A DNA stretch of 64,000 bases. Source: Streptomyces sp. NBC_00775. GTDB lineage: Bacteria; Actinomycetota; Actinomycetes; Streptomycetales; Streptomycetaceae. Location of the stretch: NCBI RefSeq assembly GCF_036347135.1, contig NZ_CP108938.1, forward strand, positions 5,828,001 to 5,892,000, written 5' to 3'. The translations under genes and the position numbers were made by a program. How positions within the stretch are numbered: the first letter of the stretch is position 1; each line of letters begins with the position of its first letter. This document shows, one piece after another, positions 33,668 to 43,119 of the stretch. The notes beneath the pieces are model-generated. The model saw only the letters and a list, made by a program, of their open reading frames with translations. It searched no databases and was not told where the DNA came from.

Positions 33668-34357
33668 TCAGGCCCCCTCCACCCCCGTCACCGGCTGGAT
33701 GTCCGCCTGGAGCTCGTCCGCGTGCTCACCCGTGACCAGGAACACCACGCGCTTGGCCACGGACACCGCGTGGTCGGCGAAACGCTCGTAGTAGCGGCCG
33801 AGCAGGGTCACGTCGACGGCCGTCTCGATGCCGTGCTTCCAGCGGTCGTCCAGCAGGTGCTGGAAGAGCGTGCGGTGCAGCAGGTCCATCTCGTCGTCGT
33901 CCTGCTCCAGCTGGAGGGCGAGGTCGACGTCCTTGGTGATGACGACCTCGGCCGCCTTCGCCATCAGGCGCTGCGCGAGCTGGCCCATCTCCAGGACCGT
34001 GGCGTGCAGGTCGTGCGGGACCGCGCGCTCGGGGAAGCGCAGCCGGGCCAGCTTCGCCACATGCTGGGCCAGGTCGCCGGAGCGCTCCAGGTCCGCGGAC
34101 ATACGGAGCGAGGTGACGACGATACGGAGGTCCGTGGCCACCGGCTGCTGGCGGGCCAGCAGGGCTATCGCCCGGGCCTCCAGGTCGTGCTGAAGATCGT
34201 CGACCTTCTGGTCGGCCGCGATGACGCTCTCGGCCAGCTTCAGGTCGGAGTCGAGGATGGCCGTCGTGGCGCGCCCGATCGCCGACCCGACGAGCCGGGC
34301 CATCTCGACCAGGCCCTCGCCGATCGAGTCCAGTTCCTCGTGGTACGCGTCCCGCAT
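33668..34357 (-). CDS. phoU: Phosphate transport system regulatory protein PhoU
   Basis: This 229-residue helical protein has two PhoU repeats: MRDAYHEELDSIGEGLVEMA with ARAIALLARQQPVATDLRIV, and LLHRTLFQHLLDDRWKHGIE with LLGRYYERFADHAVSVAKRV. The E/DxxxD metal-binding motifs are present. PhoU dampens the phosphate two-component response. It diverges from phoR-phoP, sharing a regulatory region with PHO boxes, the standard streptomycete arrangement. Confidence 0.96.
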   Translation of the reverse strand: MRDAYHEELDSIGEGLVEMARLVGSAIGRATTAILDSDLKLAESVIAADQKVDDLQHDLEARAIALLARQQPVATDLRIVVTSLRMSADLERSGDLAQHVAKLARLRFPERAVPHDLHATVLEMGQLAQRLMAKAAEVVITKDVDLALQLEQDDDEMDLLHRTLFQHLLDDRWKHGIETAVDVTLLGRYYERFADHAVSVAKRVVFLVTGEHADELQADIQPVTGVEGA

Positions 34358-34423
34358 CAGGTTGTCCCTCTCTTACGTCTTCATCGGGGGTTCCGGGGAG
34401 CCAGAGCCTGTCGAAACGGGCGC

Positions 34424-34507
34424 TGTGAACCCCACGCTCCCACGTTCCGTCCCGTACGCGTCCGTTTCCGGCATCCCAAATGAACCATCACTAGCTCCTA
34501 GGTGAAC
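34424..34507 (-). promoter_or_regulatory. PHO-box half-sites between phoU and phoR-phoP
   Basis: On the minus strand GTTCACC (34507-34501), GTTCATT (34485-34479) and GTTCACA (34430-34424) occur at distances of 22 and 55 bases, all multiples of 11. PhoP of streptomycetes binds direct repeats of 11-base units starting GTTCACC. The first two are very likely a PHO box controlling phoRP and phoU. The third is more speculative. Confidence 0.7.
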
Positions 34508-34580
34508 TCTGGGCGACGAGTGTTCGAGCTCGCACCCGGATGGCTGTGGCCAGCGGCGACGACATGCCTAACCTGGGTGC

Positions 34581-35858
34581 ATGGACGTGAACGCGGCGGT
34601 CGCCGCAGCGGCAGCGATCGCCGGAGTACTGACCGGTGTCATCGCCATGCTGGCGTTCCGCTGGAGCGAGCGCGACCAGAAACGCCCGACCCGCACGTCG
34701 CTGCACACGGACCCGGTGCTTCCGCCGGGTGTCGACACCGTGCTGTCCGTGCTCCGGTCCTCGGCGGTCGTGCTCGACGAGGCGGACGCCGTGGTCAAGG
34801 CCAGCTCGGCGGCGTACGCCCTCGGGCTGGTGCGCGGCGGCAAGCTGGCCGTCGAGCCGATGCTCCAGATGGCGCGTGACACCCGTCGCGACGGGGAGAT
34901 ACGCCAGGTGGAGCTGGATCTGCCGAGGCGCGGGACGGGGAGGGGAGAAGCCCTCGCCGTCTCCGCACGTGTGGCGCCCCTCGGGTCGCGGCTGGTGCTC
35001 CTGCTCGTGGAGGACCTCACCGAGGCCCGGCGCATCGAGGCCGTACGACGCGACTTCGTCGCGAACGTCAGCCATGAGCTCAAGACCCCGGTGGGCGCGC
35101 TCTCGCTCCTCTCCGAGGCTGTCATGGACGCCTCCGACGACCCCGAGGCCGTCGAACGCTTCGCCGGACGCATGCAGATAGAGGCCACCCGGCTCACCAA
35201 CCTCGTACAGGAGCTCATCGACCTCTCCCGGGTCCAGAACGACGACCCCCTGGAGGACGCCGAGCCCGTACGCGTCGACGAACTCGTCGCCGAGGCGATC
35301 GACCGCTGCCGCCACCAGGCCGGCACCAAGCAGATCACCATGGCCGCGGGCGGCACCGCCGACCTGAGCATCTGGGGAAACCGGGGCCAGCTGGCCGCCG
35401 CCCTCGGAAACCTCGTCGAGAACGCCGTCAACTACTCGCCCGCCCGCACCCGGGTGGGTATAGCCGCGCGCCGGGTGACCGCGCCCGGCGGAGACCTCAT
35501 CGAGATCGCCGTGACCGACCAGGGCATCGGCATCTCGGAGAAGGACCGGGAGCGCGTCTTCGAGCGCTTCTACCGCGTGGACCCGGCCCGCTCCCGCCAA
35601 ACGGGCGGTACGGGCCTCGGTCTCGCGATCGTCAAGCACGTGGCCGCCTCGCATGCCGGGGAGGTCACGGTGTGGAGCTCCGAGGGTCAGGGCTCCACGT
35701 TCACCCTGAGGCTGCCGGAGGCGGGTGCGGCCCGCGACCGCCTGACCGATCACCACATGCCCGGACTCGACCAGGAGGACGAGACCGAGCAGCCTGACGG
35801 GACGACCACCGTCACATCCCCGTACGAACCGCTTCCCGCTCCGGAGGTCCTTCCGTGA
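34581..35858 (+). CDS. phoR: Phosphate sensor histidine kinase PhoR (SenX3-like)
   Basis: This 425-residue membrane kinase has one N-terminal membrane segment (VAAAAAIAGVLTGVIAMLAF, residues about 6-25), a PAS-like linker, the H-box FVANVSHELKTPVGALSLLS with the phosphorylated His (about 165), and the ATPase boxes GNLVENAVNYSPA, VTDQGIGISEKDRERVFERF and QTGGTGLGLAIVKHVA. It phosphorylates PhoP at low phosphate. The stop overlaps the phoP start as GTGA. The gene is autoregulated through the upstream PHO box, as known in S. coelicolor. Confidence 0.95.
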   Translation: MDVNAAVAAAAAIAGVLTGVIAMLAFRWSERDQKRPTRTSLHTDPVLPPGVDTVLSVLRSSAVVLDEADAVVKASSAAYALGLVRGGKLAVEPMLQMARDTRRDGEIRQVELDLPRRGTGRGEALAVSARVAPLGSRLVLLLVEDLTEARRIEAVRRDFVANVSHELKTPVGALSLLSEAVMDASDDPEAVERFAGRMQIEATRLTNLVQELIDLSRVQNDDPLEDAEPVRVDELVAEAIDRCRHQAGTKQITMAAGGTADLSIWGNRGQLAAALGNLVENAVNYSPARTRVGIAARRVTAPGGDLIEIAVTDQGIGISEKDRERVFERFYRVDPARSRQTGGTGLGLAIVKHVAASHAGEVTVWSSEGQGSTFTLRLPEAGAARDRLTDHHMPGLDQEDETEQPDGTTTVTSPYEPLPAPEVLP

Positions 35859-36535
35859 CCCGTGTGCTCGTCGTCGAGGACGAGGAGTCCTTCTCCGACG
35901 CCCTGTCGTACATGCTCCGCAAGGAGGGCTTCGAGGTCGCCATCGCGACCACCGGGCCCGACGGACTCGACGAGTTCGAGCGCAACGGCGCCGACCTCGT
36001 CCTCCTCGACCTGATGCTGCCGGGGCTGCCCGGCACGGAGGTCTGCCGCCAGCTGCGCGGCCGCTCCAACGTCCCGGTGATCATGGTCACCGCCAAGGAC
36101 AGCGAGATCGACAAGGTCGTCGGGCTGGAAATAGGAGCCGACGACTACGTGACGAAGCCCTTCTCGTCGCGTGAGCTCGTCGCCCGCATCCGCGCCGTGC
36201 TCCGCCGTCGTGGCGAGCCCGAGGAGGTCACCCCGGCCGCCCTGGAGGCCGGTCCGGTCCGCATGGACGTCGACCGCCACGTGGTCACCGTCTCCGGCTC
36301 CAAGGTCGACCTCCCCCTGAAGGAGTTCGACCTCCTGGAGATGCTGCTCCGCAACGCGGGCCGCGTACTGACCCGCATGCAGCTCATCGACCGGGTCTGG
36401 GGCGCCGACTACGTAGGCGACACCAAGACCCTCGACGTCCACGTCAAGCGCCTGCGCGCGAAGATCGAGCCTGACCCGGGCGCGCCGCGGTACCTGGTGA
36501 CGGTGCGGGGGCTGGGGTACAAGTTCGAGCCGTAA
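35855..36535 (+). CDS. phoP: Phosphate response regulator PhoP (OmpR family)
   Basis: This 226-residue protein has a receiver (TRVLVVEDEESFSDALSYML; phosphoacceptor in DLVLLDLMLPGLPG; VTAKDSEIDKVVGLEIGADD) and a winged-helix DNA-binding domain ending RVWGADYVGDTKTLDVHVKR. It activates pho genes and represses nitrogen and antibiotic genes in streptomycetes. The GTG start overlaps phoR. A hairpin terminator follows. Confidence 0.96.
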   Translation: MTRVLVVEDEESFSDALSYMLRKEGFEVAIATTGPDGLDEFERNGADLVLLDLMLPGLPGTEVCRQLRGRSNVPVIMVTAKDSEIDKVVGLEIGADDYVTKPFSSRELVARIRAVLRRRGEPEEVTPAALEAGPVRMDVDRHVVTVSGSKVDLPLKEFDLLEMLLRNAGRVLTRMQLIDRVWGADYVGDTKTLDVHVKRLRAKIEPDPGAPRYLVTVRGLGYKFEP

Positions 36536-36564
36536 ACCGACCCCCACGCGCGCGTGAGGCACGA

Positions 36565-36601
36565 CGAAGGGCGGCACCCCCTGGAGGGGTCCCGCCCTTC
36601 G
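36565..36601. terminator. Hairpin between phoP and the LpqE-like gene
   Basis: CGAAGGGCGG (36565-36574) pairs with CCGCCCTTCG (36592-36601), with an inner stem CCCCTGGAGGGG. It serves both convergent genes. Confidence 0.85.
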
Positions 36602-36635
36602 CGCGTTGTACGAGGTTGATCTCGGCGTACGCCGG

Positions 36636-37316
36636 TCAGTTGCCGGAAGCCGACTCCGAGGCGTTCGCCGTGGCCGTGCCCGCGACCGTCGTGCTCGACG
36701 ACGTCACGTCCGTGGGCGTCTCCGAGACGGACTCGGACGGGGAGCCCGAGGCGGACTCGGAAGGCCCGGTGGTCGCGGAGGCCGAGGCGTCCGGCGCGGC
36801 CGGGATGTCGCTCGGGCCCCACTTGGTGAAGTAGCTCTCGGCCGGGACGACGAAGGCGCGCAGGCTCACGGCACCGGTCTTGCTGAAGCCGAAGGTGACC
36901 TTCTGGGCGTTGCCGTCCCTGACGGCCTCACCGGGGTTGGTCAGCGCGGCGGAGGCGTTGCCCTTGCCGCCGAGGACGACGGAGCCGCCGGCCGGGATGG
37001 TCAGCTTGCCCTTGCCGTCGGCGGGCGTGATCTCGGCGGTGCCGTCACCGCCGACGTTGATCGAGTCCAGGGTCTGGTCGCTGCTGCCGTTGTTGAACAG
37101 CGTCGCGGAGATCACCGCCGGGCCCGTGGCCGTCGTGTTGGGCTGGGTGATGACCAGGGCGTTCTGGACCTTGATGTCGCCGACGGTGGTCGCCGCGTTG
37201 TCAGGCTTCACCTCAAGCGTCTGGGCGTCGTTGCCGGCCGCGCACGCGGAGAGCGAGGCGATCGAGAACGCGATGGCGGCGGCGGCGAGGGCGCCGCGTC
37301 GAAGGCTGCTGCTCAC
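36636..37316 (-). CDS. LpqE-like secreted lipoprotein
   Basis: This 226-residue protein has a lipobox (SIASLSACAAG, lipid Cys about 25) after a short signal peptide. The beta-rich body (VKPDNAATTVGDIKVQNALV, then FNNGSSDQTLDSINVGGDGT) resembles PCu(A)C/LpqE-type domains. The tail is Ser/Thr/Pro-rich and low-complexity. In Mycobacterium tuberculosis lpqE lies next to carD, as here, which supports the assignment. It should be anchored on the outer face of the membrane. The function is unknown. Confidence 0.82.
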   Translation of the reverse strand: MSSSLRRGALAAAAIAFSIASLSACAAGNDAQTLEVKPDNAATTVGDIKVQNALVITQPNTTATGPAVISATLFNNGSSDQTLDSINVGGDGTAEITPADGKGKLTIPAGGSVVLGGKGNASAALTNPGEAVRDGNAQKVTFGFSKTGAVSLRAFVVPAESYFTKWGPSDIPAAPDASASATTGPSESASGSPSESVSETPTDVTSSSTTVAGTATANASESASGN

Positions 37317-38064
37317 GGCGGCGGCAACTCCTTGAACGTGGGCGAAGCAGGACGACTTCGTTGTAAAGCCGCCCTAAGGGTCTGTCAGCGGCCTTAGGTT
37401 ACCGAGCCGTTCCCATGCCACCGCACCCGACCCGCCTCTTACCGCGCACGGGCTGTCATCCGCGTGCCGACGGGCTGCCATTCGCGCACCGGCCGGGGGC
37501 TGTCGTCCGCGCACTGGCCGGGGCTGTCGTCCGCGCGCCGCCGGGCTTCCTTGCGCCCGGTGTGCGCCCCGTCCGTCGCACACTGTTCCTCCGGCTCATC
37601 GGCTACTTTGGGCGCGCACTCGTCCGCCATTCACATAAGTACCCCCGGCATCCACTTGCGGATTTTCCCGTAAGGAGTCGTAAGGGCGCGTAAGGAATGC
37701 ATGGCGGTCCCGAAAATTGATCATCGGCTGTTCAAGAGGTTGATCATCGGCCGCCTTGATCAATTCCGGATTCGTCTCGTACTCGACTCCGGTCACCGAA
37801 CGGAGTAGCGGAAGTCGCGCTCTTGGAGCTGGACAAACCGGTACGTTCACCCCCTGGTCAGGGGCTTCCGTTGTGTGTAACGTGCGCGTTTCTCTTCCCC
37901 TGGACAGCGGCTCCGACCTGCGAATACCCCCTTCCGATCGCCCCTCGCAGCACGTTCCTGTTGCGGTTGTCAAGCCCCGAGATATGCCCTGACCTGCGAA
38001 AACGCCATTCAGAAGACGCAGTATCCGTGTTACCCTGGATAGCCACGGAAGGGGTACCTGTCAC
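37317..38064. other. 748-base intergenic region before carD, with a tandem array
   Basis: It holds no supported gene. Five degenerate 22-26-base units (GGGCTGTCRTCCGCGYGCCG type) fill about 37450-37570. The AT-richer stretch at 37630-38050 looks regulatory; GTGTTACCCTGGATAG at about 38027 is a possible carD promoter -10 region. The carD leader ends GGAAGGGGTACCTGTCAC. Confidence 0.65.
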
Positions 38065-38547
38065 ATGACGTTCAAGGTTGGCGACACCGTGGTCTATCCC
38101 CATCACGGGGCCGCGCTGATCGAGGCCATCGAAACTCGCCAGATCAAAGGCGTGGACAAGACCTACTTGGTGCTGAAGGTCGCCCAGGGCGACCTGACGG
38201 TACGTGTGCCAGCGGACAATGCGGAGTTCGTCGGCGTGCGTGATGTGGTCGGTCAGGACGGGCTGGACCGGGTCTTCGAGGTGCTGCGCGCGCCGTACGC
38301 CGAGGAGCCCACGAACTGGTCGCGTCGTTACAAGGCAAATCTGGAGAAGCTCGCCTCCGGCGATGTCATCAAGGTCGCGGAAGTCGTCCGTGACCTGTGG
38401 CGTCGTGAGCGCGAGCGTGGACTCTCCGCCGGTGAGAAGCGCATGCTCGCCAAGGCCCGCCAGATTCTGGTGAGCGAGCTCGCCCTCGCGGAGAACACGA
38501 ACGAGGACAAGGCCGAGGCCCTGCTCGACGAGGTTCTCGCGTCCTGA
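38065..38547 (+). CDS. carD: CarD family RNA polymerase-binding transcriptional regulator
   Basis: This 160-residue protein begins [20 protein letters not shown], the Tudor-like RNAP-interaction domain, and has a helical DNA-binding C-terminus ([20 protein letters not shown], then [20 protein letters not shown] and [20 protein letters not shown]). CarD stabilises open complexes at rRNA and other promoters. The length matches actinobacterial CarD. The ATG at 38065 has GGAAGGGG upstream. It is followed by ispD, with a long regulatory gap. Confidence 0.96.
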   Translation: MTFKVGDTVVYPHHGAALIEAIETRQIKGVDKTYLVLKVAQGDLTVRVPADNAEFVGVRDVVGQDGLDRVFEVLRAPYAEEPTNWSRRYKANLEKLASGDVIKVAEVVRDLWRRERERGLSAGEKRMLAKARQILVSELALAENTNEDKAEALLDEVLAS

Positions 38548-38553
38548 CGCTGG

Positions 38554-38602
38554 CAGTCGCCGAGACAGTCTTTATCGTCCCGACGTACACAGTCGCCGAG
38601 AC
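38554..38602. repeat. 36-base-period direct repeat after carD
   Basis: CAGTCGCCGAGAC occurs at 38554-38566 and 38590-38602, and each copy is followed by a GACGTAC element (about 38582 and 38614). It starts seven bases after the carD stop. Confidence 0.7.
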
Positions 38603-38928
38603 GGCAGTCGTCTTGACGTACGGACAAGCCCGCGCAGCTGCGCAATGAAATGCCGCGGTGCCCGATGACGCAATTGCTGTCGCCGGGCGCTGCGGCATGT
38701 TCATACCCGCGCCCATTCGGTATACCGGATGTTCACTCGGTATACGTATACCGACGTACCCGCATATCCCCTACCTGGCATGCCCGGCCCGGGCAGTTCG
38801 CTCGACCGGATGTGTCACGGAAGGGTCCCCGGTCAAGCGTCGCGCCCGGCACACCCCCAGCTCTACGAGCGGGGGGCACGCCCAGGCCATACCCATACCG
38901 GCCGAGCACACAAACCTGACAGGAACCG
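38603..38928. other. Remainder of the carD-ispD intergenic region (381 bases in all)
   Basis: No gene is supported. It contains the CGGTATAC palindromes (38719-38754). The ispD ribosome binding site is CAGGAACCG just before its ATG. Confidence 0.65.
38719..38754. promoter_or_regulatory. Clustered CGGTATAC palindromes upstream of ispD (candidate operator)
   Basis: CGGTATACCG (38719-38728) is a perfect 10-bp palindrome, and CGGTATACGTATACCG (38739-38754) is a perfect 16-bp palindrome. Their centres are 23 bases apart, about two helical turns. The sequence is strikingly AT-rich for this genome. They resemble GntR-type operators. Confidence 0.6.
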
Positions 38929-39681
38929 ATGTCTGACGTTTCGCGCCCTTCGCCGTCGGGGGCACGTACCGCGGCCGTGATTCCGGCCGCCGGCAGGGGC
39001 GTGCGCCTCGGCCCGGGCGCCCCCAAAGCGCTTCGCGCGCTGAACGGCACGCCGATGCTCATTCACGCGGTCCGCGCGATGGCCGCGTCCCGCGCCGTCT
39101 CGCTGGTCGTCGTCGTGGCCCCGCCCGAGGGCGCGGCCGAGGTGAAGACGCTGCTCGACGCGCACGCGCTGCCCGAGCGCACCGACTTCCTGGTCGTGCC
39201 CGGCGGTGACAGCCGCCAGGAGTCCGTGAAGTACGGGCTCGACGCGCTGCCGCCCGGCATCGACATCGTCCTCGTACATGACGCGGCCCGCCCGCTCGTG
39301 CCCGTCGACACCGTGGACGCCGTCATCGAGGCCGTACGGGACGGGGCTCCCGCCGTCGTCCCCGCACTGCCGCTCGCCGACACCGTCAAGGAGGTCGAGC
39401 CCGCGGCCGTCCCCGGTGCTCCCGAGCCCGTCGTGGCCACGCCCGAGCGGGCGCGGTTGCGGGCCGTGCAGACGCCGCAGGGGTTCGACCGCGAGACGCT
39501 CGTACGGGCCCACGAGACCGTCACCGACAACGTGACCGACGACGCGAGCATGGTCGAGCAGCTGGGGCTGCGGGTTGTGGTGGTGCCCGGGCACGAGGAG
39601 GCGTTCAAGGTGACGCGGCCGTTGGATCTTGTGCTGGCGGAGGCGGTTCTCGCGCGGCGGAGGCTGAACGATGGGTTCTGA
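38929..39681 (+). CDS. ispD: 2-C-methyl-D-erythritol 4-phosphate cytidylyltransferase
   Basis: This 250-residue MEP-pathway enzyme makes CDP-methylerythritol. It has the CTP-binding [20 protein letters not shown], the signature [14 protein letters not shown], and [20 protein letters not shown]. The length is slightly longer than E. coli IspD because of a short N-terminal extension. It overlaps ispF by 11 bases, so the two successive-pathway enzymes are co-translated. IspE is not in the window. Confidence 0.96.
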   Translation: MSDVSRPSPSGARTAAVIPAAGRGVRLGPGAPKALRALNGTPMLIHAVRAMAASRAVSLVVVVAPPEGAAEVKTLLDAHALPERTDFLVVPGGDSRQESVKYGLDALPPGIDIVLVHDAARPLVPVDTVDAVIEAVRDGAPAVVPALPLADTVKEVEPAAVPGAPEPVVATPERARLRAVQTPQGFDRETLVRAHETVTDNVTDDASMVEQLGLRVVVVPGHEEAFKVTRPLDLVLAEAVLARRRLNDGF

Positions 39682-40174
39682 GGGAGCCGCTGGGCCGGTG
39701 ATCCCGCTCGTCGGGATCGGCACGGACATTCACGCCTTCGAGGAAGGGCGTGAGCTGTGGTGTGCCGGGCTGTTGTGGGAGGGGGAGGGCGCCGGGCTTG
39801 CCGGGCACTCCGACGCGGACGTCGTCGCGCATGCGGCGTGCAACGCGTTGTTCTCCGCGGCGGGGCTCGGTGACCTCGGGGCGCACTTCGGGACCGGGCG
39901 GCCCGAGTGGTCCGGGGCGTCGGGGGTCACGCTGCTGACGGAGGCCGCGCGGATCGTGCGGGCGGCGGGGTTTGTCATCGGGAATGTCGCTGTGCAGGTG
40001 GTCGGGCCGCGTCCGAAGATCGGGAAGCGGCGGGACGAGGCGCAGAAGATTCTGTCGGATGCGGTGGGGGCTCCTGTGTCGGTGTCCGGGGCCACGACGG
40101 ATGGGCTGGGTTTTCCGGGGCGGGACGAGGGGCTGATGGCTGTGGCTACGGCGTTGGTCGTACGGGTGGGCTGA
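39671..40174 (+). CDS. ispF: 2-C-methyl-D-erythritol 2,4-cyclodiphosphate synthase
   Basis: This 167-residue enzyme has the metal ligands in [12 protein letters not shown] (Asp 19, His 21) and [13 protein letters not shown] (His 46), the [13 protein letters not shown] substrate loop, and the conserved end [20 protein letters not shown]. It cyclises CDP-methylerythritol 2-phosphate. It overlaps the ispD end. A large interspersed palindrome follows 75 bases downstream and probably terminates the unit. Confidence 0.96.
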   Translation: MGSEGAAGPVIPLVGIGTDIHAFEEGRELWCAGLLWEGEGAGLAGHSDADVVAHAACNALFSAAGLGDLGAHFGTGRPEWSGASGVTLLTEAARIVRAAGFVIGNVAVQVVGPRPKIGKRRDEAQKILSDAVGAPVSVSGATTDGLGFPGRDEGLMAVATALVVRVG

Positions 40175-40249
40175 GGCCGGGCGGTTCCTCGCCCCCGCCG
40201 CCCCTACCCGTCCCATCCGTTCCTGGGGGCTGCGCCCCCAGACCCCCCT

Positions 40250-40337
40250 AAAAGATTGCGCAGTTCCCCGCGCCCCTAAAAGGGGCGCGGGGAACTGCGC
40301 AATCTTTTGCACCAGCCCCCATCCACCCGCAGCCAAA
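40250..40337. repeat. Interspersed palindromic element, copy B
   Basis: Exact 28-bp arms (40250-40277 and 40281-40308), starting AAAAGATTGCGCAGTTCCCC, flank an AAA loop. After the palindrome comes the tail GCACCAGCCCCCATCCACCC plus GCAGCCAAA, shared with copy C (44807-44890) and partly with copy A. It would form a very stable hairpin and lies between ispF and cysS. Confidence 0.92.
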
Positions 40338-40474
40338 GAACCCACCCCCCGGAGTCGAAGGCGGCGGGGGCGAGAGAAGGCTGGGTGGGGCGGAGTCAGG
40401 TGTATGTCACGAATACGTGCTGCTTGGGTCGGAAGGGTCGCGGGGCACTACCCAGGGGCCACTACCCTGGAGTG

Positions 40475-41875
40475 GTGACGATTCGCCTGTACGACACCAG
40501 CGCCCGGCAGATCCGTGACTTCACCCCGCTCGTGCCGGGTTGTGTCTCGATCTACCTGTGTGGCGCCACCGTGCAGGCCGCACCCCACATCGGGCACATC
40601 CGCTCGGGGCTGAACTTCGACATCATGCGCCGCTGGTTCGAGCACCGCGGGTACGACGTCACGTTCATCCGCAACGTGACCGACATCGACGACAAGATCA
40701 TCACCAAGTCGGCCGAGCAGGGCCGCCCTTGGTGGTCGATCGGGTACGAGAACGAGCGGGCCTTCAACGACGGGTACTCCGTGCTCGGCTGCCTGCCGCC
40801 CTCCTACGAGCCGCGCGCCACCGGCCACATCACCGAGATGGTCGAGATGATGCGCGGGCTCATCGAGCGCGGGCACGCGTACGAGGCCGACGGGAACGTC
40901 TACTTCGACGTACGGTCCTTCCCCGAATACCTCCGGCTGTCCAACCAGGAGCTGGACAACCTGCTCCAGCCCTCCGGCGAGGGCGAGACCGGCAAGCGGG
41001 ACTCGCGCGACTTCGCCATGTGGAAGGCCGCCAAGCCCGGTGAGCCCAGCTGGGAGACGCCGTGGGGGCGGGGGCGTCCCGGCTGGCATCTCGAGTGCTC
41101 CGCCATGGCCCACAAGTACCTGGGCTCCGCGTTCGACATCCACGGCGGCGGGCTCGACCTGATCTTCCCGCACCACGAGAACGAGATCGCCCAGGCCAAG
41201 GCCTACGGCGACGAGTTCGCCAAGTACTGGGTGCACAACGCCTGGGTCACCATGAGCGGCGAGAAGATGTCGAAGTCCCTCGGGAACTCGGTCCTCGTCA
41301 GCGAGATGGTCAAGCACTGGCGGCCCATCGTGCTGCGCTACTACCTCGGCACCCCGCACTACCGCTCGATGATCGAGTACAGCGAAGACGCCCTGCGCGA
41401 GGCCGAGTCGGCGTTCGCGCGTATCGAGGGCTTCGTGCAGCGCGTGGTCGAGAAGGCGGGGGGCGTCGTCGAGCCCGCCGCCGAGGTGCCGCCCGCCTTC
41501 GCCGAGGCCATGGACGACGACCTGGGTGTGCCGCAGGCGCTCGCCATCGTGCACACCACCGTGCGGCAGGGGAACTCCGCCCTCGCCGCCGACGACAAGG
41601 AAGCCGCCGTGGCACGGCTGGCCGAGGTGCGGGCCATGCTCGGCATCCTCGGGCTCGACCCGCTCGACCCGCAGTGGGTCGGCGAGGGCGACCGCGGCGA
41701 GGACCTGCACGGCGTTGTCGACACCCTCGTCCGGATGGTCCTCGACCAGCGCGAGGCCGCCCGGACCCGCAAGGACTGGGCGACCGCGGACGCCATCCGC
41801 GACCAGCTCAACCAGTCGGGCCTGGTCATCGAGGACGGTCCGCAGGGGCCGCGCTGGACGCTCGGCCCACGCTGA
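40475..41875 (+). CDS. cysS: Cysteinyl-tRNA synthetase
   Basis: This 466-residue class I synthetase has the HIGH motif [10 protein letters not shown], the zinc-site Cys of [13 protein letters not shown] (IYLCGATVQ), [10 protein letters not shown] with HHENEIAQ, and [10 protein letters not shown] (KMSKS). The GTG at 40475 gives the family start [15 protein letters not shown]. MshC, the mycothiol paralogue, lacks this C-terminal anticodon-binding region, so this is the tRNA synthetase. No T-box was recognised upstream. It is followed by rlmB, 164 bases downstream. Confidence 0.96.
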   Translation: MTIRLYDTSARQIRDFTPLVPGCVSIYLCGATVQAAPHIGHIRSGLNFDIMRRWFEHRGYDVTFIRNVTDIDDKIITKSAEQGRPWWSIGYENERAFNDGYSVLGCLPPSYEPRATGHITEMVEMMRGLIERGHAYEADGNVYFDVRSFPEYLRLSNQELDNLLQPSGEGETGKRDSRDFAMWKAAKPGEPSWETPWGRGRPGWHLECSAMAHKYLGSAFDIHGGGLDLIFPHHENEIAQAKAYGDEFAKYWVHNAWVTMSGEKMSKSLGNSVLVSEMVKHWRPIVLRYYLGTPHYRSMIEYSEDALREAESAFARIEGFVQRVVEKAGGVVEPAAEVPPAFAEAMDDDLGVPQALAIVHTTVRQGNSALAADDKEAAVARLAEVRAMLGILGLDPLDPQWVGEGDRGEDLHGVVDTLVRMVLDQREAARTRKDWATADAIRDQLNQSGLVIEDGPQGPRWTLGPR

Positions 41876-42039
41876 GCGCCCGCTGCGTCGGCTCCGGCCG
41901 ACCCCCCGTCGACCCCCGTCGACCTTGATCGATTGTGCCGCCCGGGCCTCCGGGCGGCACACTTCATAGACGTACGCATTTTGAAGAGCGTCAGCTCTCC
42001 TCAGTAGAGCGCCAGCTCTCACACACAGACAGGTAGGTC

Positions 42040-42981
42040 ATGGCCGCTAACAACCGCCGCATGTCCGGCAAGAAGGGCGCGCAGGTCGGCAGTGGCGGCC
42101 AGCGACGCCGGGGCCTTGAAGGCAAGGGCCCGACCCCGCCCGCCGAGATGCGCAAGGGGCACAAGAAGAACCGCATCGCGGGCGCCAAGGCGAAGCAGGC
42201 CGTGCGCCGCCCCGCGCCCAAGGGGCGCGGCGGCAAGGGCACGTCCGAGATGGTCGTCGGGCGCAACTCCGTCGTCGAGGCGCTGCGCGAGGGCGTGCCC
42301 GCGTCGATGCTGTACGTCCAGCAGTTCATCGACAACGACGAGCGGGTGCGTGAAGCCCTTCAGCTCGTGGGTGAGCGCGGCGGCATCCACCTCATGGAGG
42401 CGCCGCGTCCCGAGCTCGACCGCATGACCAATGGGCTCAACCACCAGGGTCTCGTCCTCCAGGTCCCGCCGTACGAGTACGCGCACCCGGAGGACCTCGT
42501 CGCCGCCGCGTTCGACGAGGGCCAGGACCCGCTGATCGTCGCCCTCGACGGGGTGACCGACCCGCGCAACCTCGGTGCCGTCGTCCGCTCCGTCTCCGCC
42601 TTCGGCGGCCACGGCGTCGTCGTGCCCGAGCGCCGCGCGGCCGGCATGACCGCCGGCGCCTGGAAGACGTCCGCCGGCGCCGCGGCCCGTACGCCCGTCG
42701 CCCGCGCCTCGAACCTGACGCGCGCCCTGGAGGCGTACAAGAAGGCGGGTCTCGTGGTGGTCGGTCTCGCCGCCGACGGTGAGGCCCAGATCGGTGAGCT
42801 GGAGGCCCTCGGGGGTCCCGTCGTCATCGTCGTCGGCAGCGAGGGCAAGGGGCTGTCGCGGCTCGTCGGCGAGACCTGTGACTTCCGCGTGCGGATTCCG
42901 ATGCCGGGCGGCACGGAGTCGCTGAATGCCGGTGTGGCGGCGGGAGTTGTGCTGTACGAGGCGGCGCGGCGACGCGCCTGA
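42040..42981 (+). CDS. rlmB: 23S rRNA (guanosine-2'-O)-methyltransferase RlmB
   Basis: This 313-residue SPOUT methyltransferase has a basic disordered N-terminus (about 60 residues, [20 protein letters not shown]), the TrmH substrate domain ([20 protein letters not shown]), and knot motifs [40 protein letters not shown] and [18 protein letters not shown]. It modifies G2251 (E. coli numbering) of 23S rRNA. The basic extension is usual in actinobacteria. The gene follows cysS, as in other streptomycetes. Confidence 0.95.
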   Translation: MAANNRRMSGKKGAQVGSGGQRRRGLEGKGPTPPAEMRKGHKKNRIAGAKAKQAVRRPAPKGRGGKGTSEMVVGRNSVVEALREGVPASMLYVQQFIDNDERVREALQLVGERGGIHLMEAPRPELDRMTNGLNHQGLVLQVPPYEYAHPEDLVAAAFDEGQDPLIVALDGVTDPRNLGAVVRSVSAFGGHGVVVPERRAAGMTAGAWKTSAGAAARTPVARASNLTRALEAYKKAGLVVVGLAADGEAQIGELEALGGPVVIVVGSEGKGLSRLVGETCDFRVRIPMPGGTESLNAGVAAGVVLYEAARRRA

Positions 42982-43119
42982 GCATGACGACCGCGCACCT
43001 GAACACATGTGTGCGTAGTCACCCCCGTGGGGTAATCGGGATGTTCGGGATGACCTTGACGCGGTCCGGACAGATCGGCGCGGTCAAAGCAGTGTCCTAA
43101 ACACACATCACTCGGTTAG

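Noticed and set aside
38059..38085. TGTCACA near the carD start as another ECF41 promoter
   Set aside because: The bases 16 downstream are CGAC, and it overlaps the carD start codon, so it cannot drive carD.
40338..40474. T-box riboswitch upstream of cysS
   Set aside because: No T-box sequence or antiterminator pair was recognised in the leader.
40448..42022. 524-codon frame antisense to cysS
   Set aside because: It is the complement of an unmistakable synthetase gene.
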